Below, piece after piece: positions 17,350 to 23,367 of a stretch of 41,758 bases of DNA. The notes beneath the pieces were generated by a model. That model saw only the letters and a list, made by a program, of their open reading frames with translations, was not told where the DNA came from and searched no databases. Source of the stretch: a virus; IMG/VR virus record IMGVR_UViG_3300046461_000166, positions 1 through 41,758 of that record; one strand, written 5' to 3'. The position numbers were made by a program, and so were the translations under genes. Within the stretch, counting starts at the first letter, position 1, and each line of letters starts with the position of its first letter.

Positions 17350-17518
17350 GTTCGCTCAAATCCTGTTTGTGGATGAGCGGCATCCGGGGTAACCTCATCA
17401 CTCGGCAAGGGTCCCCGAAACCGCGCATCCGGTTTCCGCGTCCGGGTTGGTTCACAGCCAACCCGGCGCACCCGCCTATACTCCATCAGCGCACGCGGCG
17501 CATCTGCCGATCATGATG
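17350..17518 (-). promoter_or_regulatory. Intergenic segment with perfect inverted repeat
   Basis: About 170 bases with no gene. The main feature is a perfect 9-bp inverted repeat at 17442-17466 (CCGGGTTGG, loop of seven, CCAACCCGG). It lies downstream of the gene ending at 17519 on the leftward strand, so it may be a terminator without a T-run or an operator for the following two genes. It does not fold as a tRNA. Confidence 0.4.
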
Positions 17519-17725
17519 TCATGACGGCTCCGTCTCCGTCGTCGGCACGATGCTGACGTAGCGACTGCCCTCCCATGTGGCGTCGATGTGTCCGTCAGGC
17601 GTGGCTGTCGCGACGTGGACTCCGTCCGTTGTCCAGACCTTCACCGAGTTGTGCCCACGCGCGAGGTTTTTGGCACGGCGTAGCACGCACTCACGGAAGG
17701 CCGGATCGTGGATGACGAGCCTCAC
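17519..17725 (-). CDS. Small hypothetical protein
   Basis: A 68-residue gene, start GTG 17725, overlapping the stop of the gene upstream (GTGA). A longer in-frame reading upstream to 17992 only translates neighbouring genes out of frame. The N-terminus (RLVIHDPAFRECVLRRAKN) and the later WTTDGVHVATATPDGHIDATW look like a compact alpha/beta domain. No family recognised; one of a chain of overlapping small genes in the leftward operon. Confidence 0.5.
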   Translation of the reverse strand: MRLVIHDPAFRECVLRRAKNLARGHNSVKVWTTDGVHVATATPDGHIDATWEGSRYVSIVPTTETEPS

Positions 17726-17874
17726 CTCGCCCCCACCACGACAATCTTCGCCGCCGCGTCGGCCTCCGCCAGCATCGCGCGGGGAATGGCGTCTGCCGCC
17801 CACCAATAAATGCCCACCAAAAGCATACCGATCAGAAGCGAGACGAACAGGCGCTGGCCAGCGGGTCCGGGCAT
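17722..17874 (-). CDS. Small single-helix membrane protein
   Basis: A 50-residue gene, ATG 17874 overlapping the stop of the endonuclease upstream (TGATG) and ending at 17722 in a GTGA overlap. One hydrophobic helix lies at about residues 9-26 (LFVSLLIGMLLVGIYWWAA), followed by a short Ala-rich amphipathic tail. It could be a small superinfection or lysis-timing protein, which is not shown by sequence. Confidence 0.55.
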   Translation of the reverse strand: MPGPAGQRLFVSLLIGMLLVGIYWWAADAIPRAMLAEADAAAKIVVVGAR

Positions 17875-18530
17875 CAGATTTCTCCATGTGAAGGATGGAA
17901 ACCAAATTCCCGCTCGGCGTTCTTGCGAGCCGTGGCGGCGGCTTCGATGTCAGAAAATCGGCCAAGCAATATGGTTTTGCGGTTGACCCCAATGGTCGCC
18001 TGCCATTTCCCGTCCCTGGTGTTCCAGTGAACGCCGTTCACACCACTGGAATTATTCTTCTGACGTCTTTTGTGCCTTTGCTGCTCGACCGGCGTTGCCC
18101 ACCGGCAATTCTTCGGTTCATAATCGCCGTTGTTGTCTTCACGTTCCAGCGAGTATTCCGGTCCCGGCCTCTCTCCCATGTCCGCGCGAAACGCGTTGAA
18201 ATCGAGCCAGCGCTCACACACGCGAATGCCGCGCCCGCCATAAAGTTCATATCCTGGCTGTTCTGGATTTTGACAACGCTGGATCATACTTCTCCAAGCC
18301 GTATAGTATGACGTTTTGGACATGCCGTGTTTGGTCTGCCAATCACGCATTGAGCATGTGCACGACGAGGTTCTTCCAGACTTCAGACTGGTGCCAAGTA
18401 TCTGCTTTTCGACACCGCAATCGCATAGACACAGCCATTTGTATTGATCTTCGGTCCCAGCCTTTTCCACGCGTGACAGAACCAAAAGGCGTCCAAAACG
18501 ACGGCCAATGAGAGAGACGTGATTCCCCAT
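17874..18530 (-). CDS. HNH-like endonuclease with zinc finger and AP2 domain
   Basis: A 218-residue protein. The N-terminal half has a treble-clef zinc site (LCDCG then SCTC) and the block CQNPEQPGYELYGGRGIRVC ER W, followed by SLEREDNNGDYEPKNCRWA, the pattern of phage homing endonucleases. The C-terminal AP2-like domain (NSSGVNGVHWNTRDGKWQATI) is related to that of the nuclease at 1212-1739. Start chosen at ATG 18530 with AAGGAG seven bases upstream; ATG 18533 immediately before it is a less well spaced alternative. It is embedded in the leftward operon, overlapping both neighbours, so it looks like an invader that kept translational coupling. Target site unknown. Confidence 0.8.
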   Translation of the reverse strand: MGNHVSLIGRRFGRLLVLSRVEKAGTEDQYKWLCLCDCGVEKQILGTSLKSGRTSSCTCSMRDWQTKHGMSKTSYYTAWRSMIQRCQNPEQPGYELYGGRGIRVCERWLDFNAFRADMGERPGPEYSLEREDNNGDYEPKNCRWATPVEQQRHKRRQKNNSSGVNGVHWNTRDGKWQATIGVNRKTILLGRFSDIEAAATARKNAEREFGFHPSHGEI

Positions 18531-18754
18531 CATCGGCTCCTTGGCTCATAGGCTTCGAGAGCGATCCGCTCGGCGACTTCCGCGCCAGTCATCCTCGTAT
18601 GACTTTCCATCCGCTCCGCTTGCTCGGCCAGTTCCTCCAGCACGTTAGAAACGATCGCCTCGCCCGCCGGGTCGCACGGCACTCCCAGCATCCCGCGATA
18701 CCGCCGGCGCATGCTGATCCACAGCGCCAGATTACGCAGTTCCTCACTCAGCAT
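18530..18754 (-). CDS. Small helical hypothetical protein
   Basis: A 74-residue protein starting at ATG 18754 (MLSEELRNLALWISM), inside the stop region of the gene before it. Mostly helical and charged, with a conserved-looking VLEELAEQAERMESHTRM block and an acidic end. Family not recognised; a phage early accessory protein by position. Confidence 0.5.
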   Translation of the reverse strand: MLSEELRNLALWISMRRRYRGMLGVPCDPAGEAIVSNVLEELAEQAERMESHTRMTGAEVAERIALEAYEPRSR

Positions 18755-18944
18755 CGCGCGCCTCCTCAACCTCAACAGCCGCGCAGAAATCGGAAAGCAG
18801 TCGCAGCGTCGGCATATAGAGATCGCGGACGGCCCTCTTATGCAGTTCCGGCGTATCGGTCGCCGTGCGCATCCAACATGCCCGCAGTGTCGCGATACCC
18901 TCGTTGACGTCGGCCATCAGCAAATCCCAGTCGGGTTCACGCAT
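18744..18944 (-). CDS. Small helical hypothetical protein
   Basis: A 66-residue protein, helical, with motif EPDWDLLMADVNEGIATLR and a C-terminal AVEVEEARDAE tail. It overlaps the genes on both sides (11 bases and 8 bases), as in tightly packed early phage operons. No family recognised. Confidence 0.5.
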   Translation of the reverse strand: MREPDWDLLMADVNEGIATLRACWMRTATDTPELHKRAVRDLYMPTLRLLSDFCAAVEVEEARDAE

Positions 18945-19122
18945 CGCGCATCTCCCCCGATCGCTCCTTGATGCGGCCTTCCTCGCGCGCCTCGATGTAC
19001 CATCCTTCGACGGCTTCCTGGATCACCTCGGCCAACGCCGTCACGGTGACCTTTCTGTTCTTCATCTCGCAGTCCGCGAGAAAATACTCAGCCAGAGCGT
19101 GAGACTTTGGATCAACCGGCAT
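18937..19122 (-). CDS. Small hypothetical protein
   Basis: A 61-residue charged helical protein (PKSHALAEYFLADCEMKNRK, then VTVTALAEVIQEAVEGWYIE). It overlaps the next gene at its start and the previous at its end. No recognised domain; possibly a small host-interaction protein. Confidence 0.5.
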   Translation of the reverse strand: MPVDPKSHALAEYFLADCEMKNRKVTVTALAEVIQEAVEGWYIEAREEGRIKERSGEMRDA

Positions 19123-19423
19123 CCCGCGCCTCCCGCTTCAGTCGCCCAATCGCCGCCGTGGCCTCATAAAGGATGTCAGCGGGCGGCGGCTCGATGTGTC
19201 GCCGGCACCAACTCGTCAGCCTCTCGACGCGCAGGATGTCGTCGGCGCGGCGGTCCGACATCTGCTCCCGTAAATCGTCGATCGCCTCGGCCTCGGTGGC
19301 GCCCCAGCCGACCGGGCATGGCGGATGCGTGTCCGGCGCGCCGTCGTAGTCATCATCCGTGGCTGACCAGTCGCAGTTCCGTGCCGGTACGGGCTTGCGC
19401 CAAAATTCGGTGATGATCTTCAT
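19112..19423 (-). CDS. Small hypothetical protein with acidic centre
   Basis: A 103-residue protein, start ATG 19423 (MKIITEFWRKPVPARNCDWS), overlapping the gene upstream by four bases. The middle has DDDYDGAPDTHPPCPVGWGATEAEA in pieces, a pattern in phage proteins that bind another protein through a Gly/Asp loop, then a helical second half. Start is inside a longer open frame whose upstream part reads the neighbour out of frame. Confidence 0.5.
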   Translation of the reverse strand: MKIITEFWRKPVPARNCDWSATDDDYDGAPDTHPPCPVGWGATEAEAIDDLREQMSDRRADDILRVERLTSWCRRHIEPPPADILYEATAAIGRLKREARDAG

Positions 19424-19905
19424 ACCGCTCTCCCCGCCCTCTCGATCACGCGGTGCATGTCGGCCAACACTTCCTCGGCGCAGCCCAGGTGGAACGCCTC
19501 GCGGCCAATCCAGTCGGTGGCACCGTATTCGCCGCAAAGGCCGCACACAGGCTCCAGCACGCCGGCGCCGTCGCAAACCTCGCATCGCGTGCCGCCACCG
19601 GGATGGTTGCCGTGAAACGCCACACCATCCTCGCAGCGGCAGCAGGGTCGTGTTGACGACAATCCCAGGTTGTCGCACAGTTTCAAACTGTGACAACCGC
19701 ATGACGCCATGCCGGGCGCCGAATAGTCATGCCTGGTGTCAAGTATTACCGCGCGATCAAATCGAGTAGAAAGGCAATTTACCTCTTGCTTCGATTGTGA
19801 TGACAGGTAAAATCCACCACTCGCGCCTGGACTGCCACATTCACCGTCAGTGAAATACTTGGTGGACACGGGGAGCTTTGAACAATGAAGAATGCTGCGC
19901 GGCAT
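19420..19905 (-). CDS. Cys-rich zinc-ribbon protein, first gene of the leftward operon
   Basis: A 161-residue protein. Start chosen at ATG 19905 (MPRSILHCSKLP) because AAGGGA lies nine bases upstream and the leftward promoter ends 28 bases before it; a later ATG at 19710 (MASCGCHS) has no ribosome site. The second half has paired Cys motifs (CCRCEDG, RCEVCDGAG, PVCGLCGE), a DnaJ-like or rubredoxin-like zinc ribbon. The N-terminal 60 residues have no domain. It probably binds nucleic acid or protein; function not recognised. Confidence 0.5.
   Translation of the reverse strand: MPRSILHCSKLPVSTKYFTDGECGSPGASGGFYLSSQSKQEVNCLSTRFDRAVILDTRHDYSAPGMASCGCHSLKLCDNLGLSSTRPCCRCEDGVAFHGNHPGGGTRCEVCDGAGVLEPVCGLCGEYGATDWIGREAFHLGCAEEVLADMHRVIERAGRAV
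19740..19861. repeat. Nested inverted repeats inside the first leftward gene
   Basis: Outer pair CAAGTATT at 19740-19747 and AATACTTG at 19854-19861, inner pair TTTACCT at 19778-19784 and AGGTAAA at 19805-19811, all perfect. The segment is more AT-rich than its surroundings. It may be a structured leader if translation starts at 19710 instead of 19905, or a binding or recombination site. Confidence 0.4.
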
Positions 19906-19933
19906 CAATTGATTCCCTTCGATCGTGCGTCTG

Positions 19934-19968
19934 GATGGCAGATTGCCATCTCCAAACGCGACGGTCAA
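19934..19968 (-). promoter_or_regulatory. Leftward promoter with overlapping palindromic operator (O2)
   Basis: On the minus strand, -35 TTGACC (19968-19963), a 17-base spacer and -10 CAATCT (19945-19940) give a reasonable promoter for the leftward operon, with a start near 19933. The -10 lies inside a 17-bp palindrome at 19934-19950: GATGGC, five central bases, GCCATC. The same half-sites occur at the cro promoter (20488-20504) with the same 5-base spacing, so the CI-like repressor is the probable ligand. Confidence 0.7.
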
Positions 19969-19977
19969 GGGAAAACC

Positions 19978-19994
19978 AGTGGCAAAATGCCATC
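19978..19994 (-). promoter_or_regulatory. Third operator-like palindrome (O3)
   Basis: AGTGGC, AAAAT, GCCATC at 19978-19994: the right half-site is exact and the left keeps TGGC. Its centre is 44 bp from the centre of O2, about four helical turns, which would allow repressor cooperativity upstream of the leftward -35. Confidence 0.5.
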
Positions 19995-20044
19995 GGCACA
20001 AATTATCCCGTTTCGGAAGGCGCGGAAATCAGCCGGCCGAGTCG

Positions 20045-20410
20045 CTACTTCTTCCCCGCTCGTCTCCTGGGCGAAGGATCGGTGCCGCCGCCCATGGCCG
20101 TGCGATTGTGATCGAGGAGCTCCGGGTGGGCTTCGATCAGACGCGCCGCCAACTCCCCGTCCACGCCCATGAGCGACCCCTTCAGTATATAGTCGGTCGA
20201 CACACACAGGCGGTGGGATAGCTCAACCACCAGGAAAACCGTGGGTGAGCGGTCGCCGTCCTCGATTTTCTGAAGGGTCGTGCGATCCACGCGCAGATCC
20301 CGGCAAAACGCCGCTCGGTTGGGCTCGACCAGCAGGCGTGCCCACTGGATGCGTTTGCCGATCATTTTTTGCATGGCTGAATATGCCGCCGGTCGTTTTT
20401 CCTTCGCCAC
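20045..20410 (-). CDS. CI-like repressor, XRE-family helix-turn-helix protein
   Basis: A 121-residue protein, start GTG 20410 (AKEKRPAAYSAMQKM). The XRE-type helix-turn-helix spans about residues 18-70: MIGKRIQWARLLV, AFCRDLRVDRTTLQKIEDG, then DRSPTVFLVVELSHRLCVS. It lacks a Ser/Lys protease domain, so it would not self-cleave through RecA as lambda CI does; release must use another signal. Divergent from the cro-like gene, with palindromic operators at both promoters. The C-terminus is short and basic. This is the probable maintenance repressor or, in a lytic phage, an early-gene switch. Confidence 0.7.
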   Translation of the reverse strand: MAKEKRPAAYSAMQKMIGKRIQWARLLVEPNRAAFCRDLRVDRTTLQKIEDGDRSPTVFLVVELSHRLCVSTDYILKGSLMGVDGELAARLIEAHPELLDHNRTAMGGGTDPSPRRRAGKK

Positions 20411-20480
20411 GTTCCGCTCTCGTTTGCCGAGCCGCAATCTGGCACGGCACGGAAGATCCCGGTGATGGCGGGTATCCGCA

Positions 20481-20510
20481 TTGACAAGATGGCTACTTGC
20501 CATCAATCAT
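20481..20510 (+). promoter_or_regulatory. Rightward early promoter with palindromic operator (O1)
   Basis: TTGACA (20481-20486) followed 17-18 bases later by CAATCA/AATCAT forms the promoter for the cro-like gene. The palindrome GATGGC, TACTT, GCCATC (20488-20504) fills the spacer exactly, so a bound repressor would block polymerase. The start would fall at about 20516-20517, almost on the ATG at 20517, which would make the transcript leaderless. Confidence 0.75.
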
Positions 20511-20516
20511 GTGGGC

Positions 20517-20747
20517 ATGAGCGACAAGGCCCAATTCCACGCCGCCCTGATCCGCCGCCTTGGTGGCAAGACGAAACTGGCTGAGGCCCTTGGCCTGGAC
20601 CGGGGCTCGGTAACGCGGTGGCATGAGCGAGGCATCCCTTCGAAGTACTGGCATCAGGTCGTCAGGTTCGGCGCGGCGTTGCCCGAACCGGTCCTGGTGA
20701 CGGCGGAAGAACTGGCCGCGACCAAGCCCGAGACGGTGCCCGCATGA
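20517..20747 (+). CDS. Cro-like helix-turn-helix protein (YdaS/Cro type)
   Basis: A 76-residue protein. The helix-turn-helix is in residues about 10-45: AALIRRLGGKTKLAEALGLD, RGSVTRWHERGIP, SKYWHQVV, the YdaS/Cro pattern with the W-x-x-x-G-I-P wing. It is the first gene of the rightward operon and divergent from the CI-like repressor. There is no Shine-Dalgarno before ATG 20517, in keeping with a leaderless message. A 16-codon frame starts at 20744 in an ATGA overlap with its stop and runs to 20794; it is probably only a coupling leader for the next gene. Confidence 0.75.
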   Translation: MSDKAQFHAALIRRLGGKTKLAEALGLDRGSVTRWHERGIPSKYWHQVVRFGAALPEPVLVTAEELAATKPETVPA

Positions 20748-20787
20748 CAAGCGAGGAAAGACTCCGAAACTTTCAGAGGGGCCCCCG

Positions 20788-21039
20788 GTGCTGACGGCCA
20801 CGACCTACAACGATGTGGTCCTCGGCTACATCAAACGAACCTTCGGCCCCCTGAAGCACGCCGCGAAACTACTTGCCCGCGCCTCCGGAGCGACCCCCAG
20901 GACGTGCGAGAACTGGCTCGCGGGAGAACGTGCGCCGAACGGCGAGAACCTCGTCGAACTGATGGCCGCGTGCTCCGAGCTTGCCGAGGAGATCAACCGC
21001 CTCGTCGAAGAACGCCGTTCGGCGCGCGGAGAAAAATGA
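20788..21039 (+). CDS. Helix-turn-helix-like regulator
   Basis: An 83-residue protein, start GTG 20788. Residues about 19-60 (FGPLKHAAKLLARASGATPR, TCENWLAGERAPNGENLVEL) look like an XRE-type helix-turn-helix, as in CII-like or P22 C1-like early activators. Followed by an overlapping small gene. An activator role would fit its place second in the rightward operon, but is inference. Confidence 0.55.
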   Translation: MLTATTYNDVVLGYIKRTFGPLKHAAKLLARASGATPRTCENWLAGERAPNGENLVELMAACSELAEEINRLVEERRSARGEK

Positions 21040-21209
21040 CCCTGGCGGTCGAGTTCACGGGCTGGCGTGATGTTCGATGCCGACGAAACGAACTCCGGTT
21101 GGGCTGGGTCACGCTCTGGTGGTCGCCCGGATCGATCACAAACGAAATGGCCCGGCTGCGCGTGGCGCTGGAGCTGGCCACGGCCGAACTGAAAGCAACG
21201 CGACACTAA
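21036..21209 (+). CDS. Small hypothetical protein
   Basis: A 57-residue protein, ATG 21036 overlapping the stop of the regulator (ATGA). Contains WVTLWWSPGSITNEMARL and a helical, basic end. No family recognised; it belongs to the rightward early operon. Confidence 0.45.
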   Translation: MTLAVEFTGWRDVRCRRNELRLGWVTLWWSPGSITNEMARLRVALELATAELKATRH

Positions 21210-21224
21210 GGGAGGCGGGGATTT

Positions 21225-21458
21225 ATGTGGACAGTATCATGGCAGGACTTTCGCCGTCACGAGTTCGGCGACCCGATGCCGCCGATTGAACGCGAGACCT
21301 TCGAAACGAAGGACGCGGCCGACCGGCGAAAGACCGAGTTGAAATCGTCGCGTGTCGTGGCCTGCGTGACGCCGCTGGCGATCCGGCATCGGCGACAAAA
21401 ACCCAGGCTCGACGGCGAGGCTCCGCGCTTCAATGCGAACTGGACGCTGGCGGAATGA
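21225..21458 (+). CDS. Small hypothetical protein
   Basis: A 77-residue basic protein (WTVSWQDFRRHEFGDPMPP, then ETFETKDAADRRKTELK). Preceded by GGAGGCGG, and its stop overlaps the methyltransferase start. No domain recognised. Confidence 0.5.
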   Translation: MWTVSWQDFRRHEFGDPMPPIERETFETKDAADRRKTELKSSRVVACVTPLAIRHRRQKPRLDGEAPRFNANWTLAE

Positions 21459-22903
21459 TGAAAGTCCTCGATCTCTTCTCGGGTATCGGCGGGTTCAGCC
21501 TTGGCCTGGAACGGACGGGCGGCTTCAGGACCGTGGCGTTCTGCGAGATCGATCCATTTTGCCGCCGCGTGCTGGCGAAGCATTGGCCTGGGATTCCCTG
21601 TTATGAGGATGTTAAAAATCTCACCGCCGATCGACTCACGGCAGATGGAATTTCCGTGGATGTCGTTTGCGGAGGATTCCCCTGCCAGGACATCAGTTAC
21701 GCCGGACGAGGCGCCGGGATCGATGGCGAGCGGTCTGGACTATGGACCGAATACGCCAGGCTCATTGGCGAGATACGACCCCAATACGTCATTGTGGAAA
21801 ACGTCGCAGCACTCCTTGTTCGGGGGCTTGACAGAGTTCTCGGATCGCTGGCCACGCTCCGGTATGATGCGGAATGGCATTGTATCCCGGCTTCCCACGT
21901 TGGCGCACCGCATATCCGGGACCGGATTTGGATCGTTGCCCAGCCACAGCATACCGACACCAACGTCTCAGGATCACATCGAACGACGATCAACGAGTTC
22001 GGAGGCGTTGAATTTCGGGACAAACAAATCCGTCTCCCTCGATCGGTTCGTGAAGATGTGGCCGACCCCGTCAGCGTCGGGCTTCGAGGTAGCGGATATT
22101 CCCGCGCTGCTGGCCAGACGAGAGGCGTGCAAGGCCAGGAACAAGAACGGCAATGGGTTCGGTCTGACGCTTCAACAGGCTGTCAAAATATCAGAAACAT
22201 GGCCGACACCGCACGCAAACTGCTCAACCGGCGCTGGCCAATCACCTGGGAAACAGGGCGGGGAGAACCTTCAAACGGCGGTTGGTGGGCATCTGAACCC
22301 GACGTGGGTGGAAGCCTTGATGGGTTTTCCGCCTGGTTGGACCGATCTGGACTTGTAGGCACCGAACCCCATAAGCTATTATTGGCTTATGCCAATGCCT
22401 CGGAAGACGGACCCTTTGAAACACTGCGATCATTGCGGGGTGCGATTGACGCGCAGCGTGATGAACGGGCGGCTGGAGGACAGGACCGTATTTCTTCGGA
22501 GGCGGTTTTGTTCGCTTACCTGCGCGAACTCTCGACGCAATCCGAAGAACAAAGCGACATTCAGCCTTCGGGCGCGGAAGCATATCAAAACAGCTTGCGA
22601 AGCGTGTGCGGCGACAAAGTCATTACACGCCCATCATGTGGACCAGAAAATAACGAACAACGACCCGGACAACATCCAGACCTTGTGCAAGCAGTGTCAC
22701 GATTTTTGGCACGCCACGCAGAAGCGTCGTGGTTGGCATACCGCCGGACGGATGCCGCCGCTCCGGTAGGTTGGGAAACCGGCATTGCGAGAGTGGCTTA
22801 TGGGATTCCCGCTCGGGTGGACCGCTTGCGTGGCCTCGGTAACGCCGTCGTCCCGCAAATCCCCGAACTGATCGGCCGCGCCATTCTGGAATCGCGGCCA
22901 TGA
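21455..22903 (+). CDS. DNA (cytosine-5) methyltransferase
   Basis: A 482-residue C5-cytosine methyltransferase, which transfers a methyl group from S-adenosylmethionine to cytosine. Motif I is DLFSGIGGFSLGL (6-18), motif IV has the catalytic Cys77 in GGFPCQDIS, motif VI is VIVENVAAL (113-121), motif VIII RDRIWIVA, and the C-terminal motif is RLRGLGNAVVPQIPELIG (about 457-474). A long variable region (about 165-430) lies between, where the target-recognition domain is expected. Residues coded by 21660-22358 and 22389-22769 are also read in the +1 frame as other phage-like proteins (separate entries). It probably protects the phage DNA from host restriction. It overlaps both neighbours by four bases. 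Confidence 0.9.
   Translation: MMKVLDLFSGIGGFSLGLERTGGFRTVAFCEIDPFCRRVLAKHWPGIPCYEDVKNLTADRLTADGISVDVVCGGFPCQDISYAGRGAGIDGERSGLWTEYARLIGEIRPQYVIVENVAALLVRGLDRVLGSLATLRYDAEWHCIPASHVGAPHIRDRIWIVAQPQHTDTNVSGSHRTTINEFGGVEFRDKQIRLPRSVREDVADPVSVGLRGSGYSRAAGQTRGVQGQEQERQWVRSDASTGCQNIRNMADTARKLLNRRWPITWETGRGEPSNGGWWASEPDVGGSLDGFSAWLDRSGLVGTEPHKLLLAYANASEDGPFETLRSLRGAIDAQRDERAAGGQDRISSEAVLFAYLRELSTQSEEQSDIQPSGAEAYQNSLRSVCGDKVITRPSCGPENNEQRPGQHPDLVQAVSRFLARHAEASWLAYRRTDAAAPVGWETGIARVAYGIPARVDRLRGLGNAVVPQIPELIGRAILESRP
21660..22358 (+). CDS. Out-of-frame protein overlapping the methyltransferase
   Basis: A 232-residue open frame starting at ATG 21660, in the +1 frame relative to the methyltransferase, with no stop until 22358. 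It reads motifs that are common in a separate phage protein family found near cytosine methyltransferases: DSPARTS, YDPNTSLWKTSQHSLFGG, TEFSDRWPRSGMMRNG, RISGTGFGSLP, VKMWPTPSASG and finally LNPTWVEALMGFPPGWTDL. Over the same bases the methyltransferase frame keeps its catalytic motifs. Dual coding seems likely, but the frame may also be an old silent by-product of methyltransferase codon use. No SD is strong at 21660. Confidence 0.45.
   Translation: MSFAEDSPARTSVTPDEAPGSMASGLDYGPNTPGSLARYDPNTSLWKTSQHSLFGGLTEFSDRWPRSGMMRNGIVSRLPTLAHRISGTGFGSLPSHSIPTPTSQDHIERRSTSSEALNFGTNKSVSLDRFVKMWPTPSASGFEVADIPALLARREACKARNKNGNGFGLTLQQAVKISETWPTPHANCSTGAGQSPGKQGGENLQTAVGGHLNPTWVEALMGFPPGWTDLDL
22389..22769 (+). 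CDS. HNH endonuclease inside the methyltransferase gene
   Basis: A 126-residue HNH nuclease read in the +1 frame of the methyltransferase gene. Two zinc-binding Cys pairs (KHCDHCGVRLTR and RFCSLTCANSR) precede a third pair (ACEACAATK), then the HNH core is HAHHVDQKITNNDPDNIQTL followed by CKQCHDFWH. This is the fold of phage homing nucleases. The methyltransferase frame remains open through the same 380 bases. No good ribosome site precedes ATG 22389 (a second ATG follows at 22395), so translation may depend on coupling to the stop at 22358. Confidence 0.65.
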   Translation: MPMPRKTDPLKHCDHCGVRLTRSVMNGRLEDRTVFLRRRFCSLTCANSRRNPKNKATFSLRARKHIKTACEACAATKSLHAHHVDQKITNNDPDNIQTLCKQCHDFWHATQKRRGWHTAGRMPPLR

Positions 22904-23367
22904 GCGAACACTGGTCGGACAACCCGCCGGATCGCATCGTGACGATGCCACGCTGTCCGAGCCTCAACGCGTTGTGGGTCCGCGCGCCCGGCAAGCCGCG
23001 CGTCCGTTCGGAGGCATACCGCGACTGGGCGCGCGCCGCCGGTTGGGACGTGAAGCGCCAGCTTGTCGGTGTGCCGCCCGTGGATTGCAGATTCAACGCG
23101 CTGATTGAGGTGCCCATCACCAGGCGCGACACGGGGAACTGGGAGAAAGCCGTTATGGATTTGTGCGAGTCCGTCGGCCTGGTAACGAATGATGGAAACG
23201 CCTGCGAAATAACCATTCGCCCCGTCGCGCGCGAGGACGTGATGGTGGCGCTGTGGATGCTGCCGGACATGGGCGGGGTACGTGCCCCGGCGGCCCCACG
23301 CGTGCGGCCGGTGATGCGGCGGACGGCGCCGAAGCGGCGGACGCTGACATGGATCATGCCGGCGTGA
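22900..23367 (+). CDS. RusA-like Holliday-junction resolvase
   Basis: A 155-residue protein starting at ATG 22900, overlapping the methyltransferase stop. RusA-family pattern: PSLNALWVRAPGKPRVRSEA YRDW near residues 20-45, an Asp-rich segment (RRDTGNWEKAVMDLCESVG, about 95-113) and TNDGNACEITIRP. RusA nucleases resolve branched recombination intermediates through Asp residues that hold magnesium. The C-terminal 25 residues are Arg/Pro-rich and extra to the family. It belongs to the recombination set with ERF and Gp157. Confidence 0.75.
   Translation: MSEHWSDNPPDRIVTMPRCPSLNALWVRAPGKPRVRSEAYRDWARAAGWDVKRQLVGVPPVDCRFNALIEVPITRRDTGNWEKAVMDLCESVGLVTNDGNACEITIRPVAREDVMVALWMLPDMGGVRAPAAPRVRPVMRRTAPKRRTLTWIMPA

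Noticed and set aside
17442-17466. Possible tRNA T-arm (GGTTCACAGCC)
   Set aside because: No acceptor or anticodon stem around it; plain inverted repeat.
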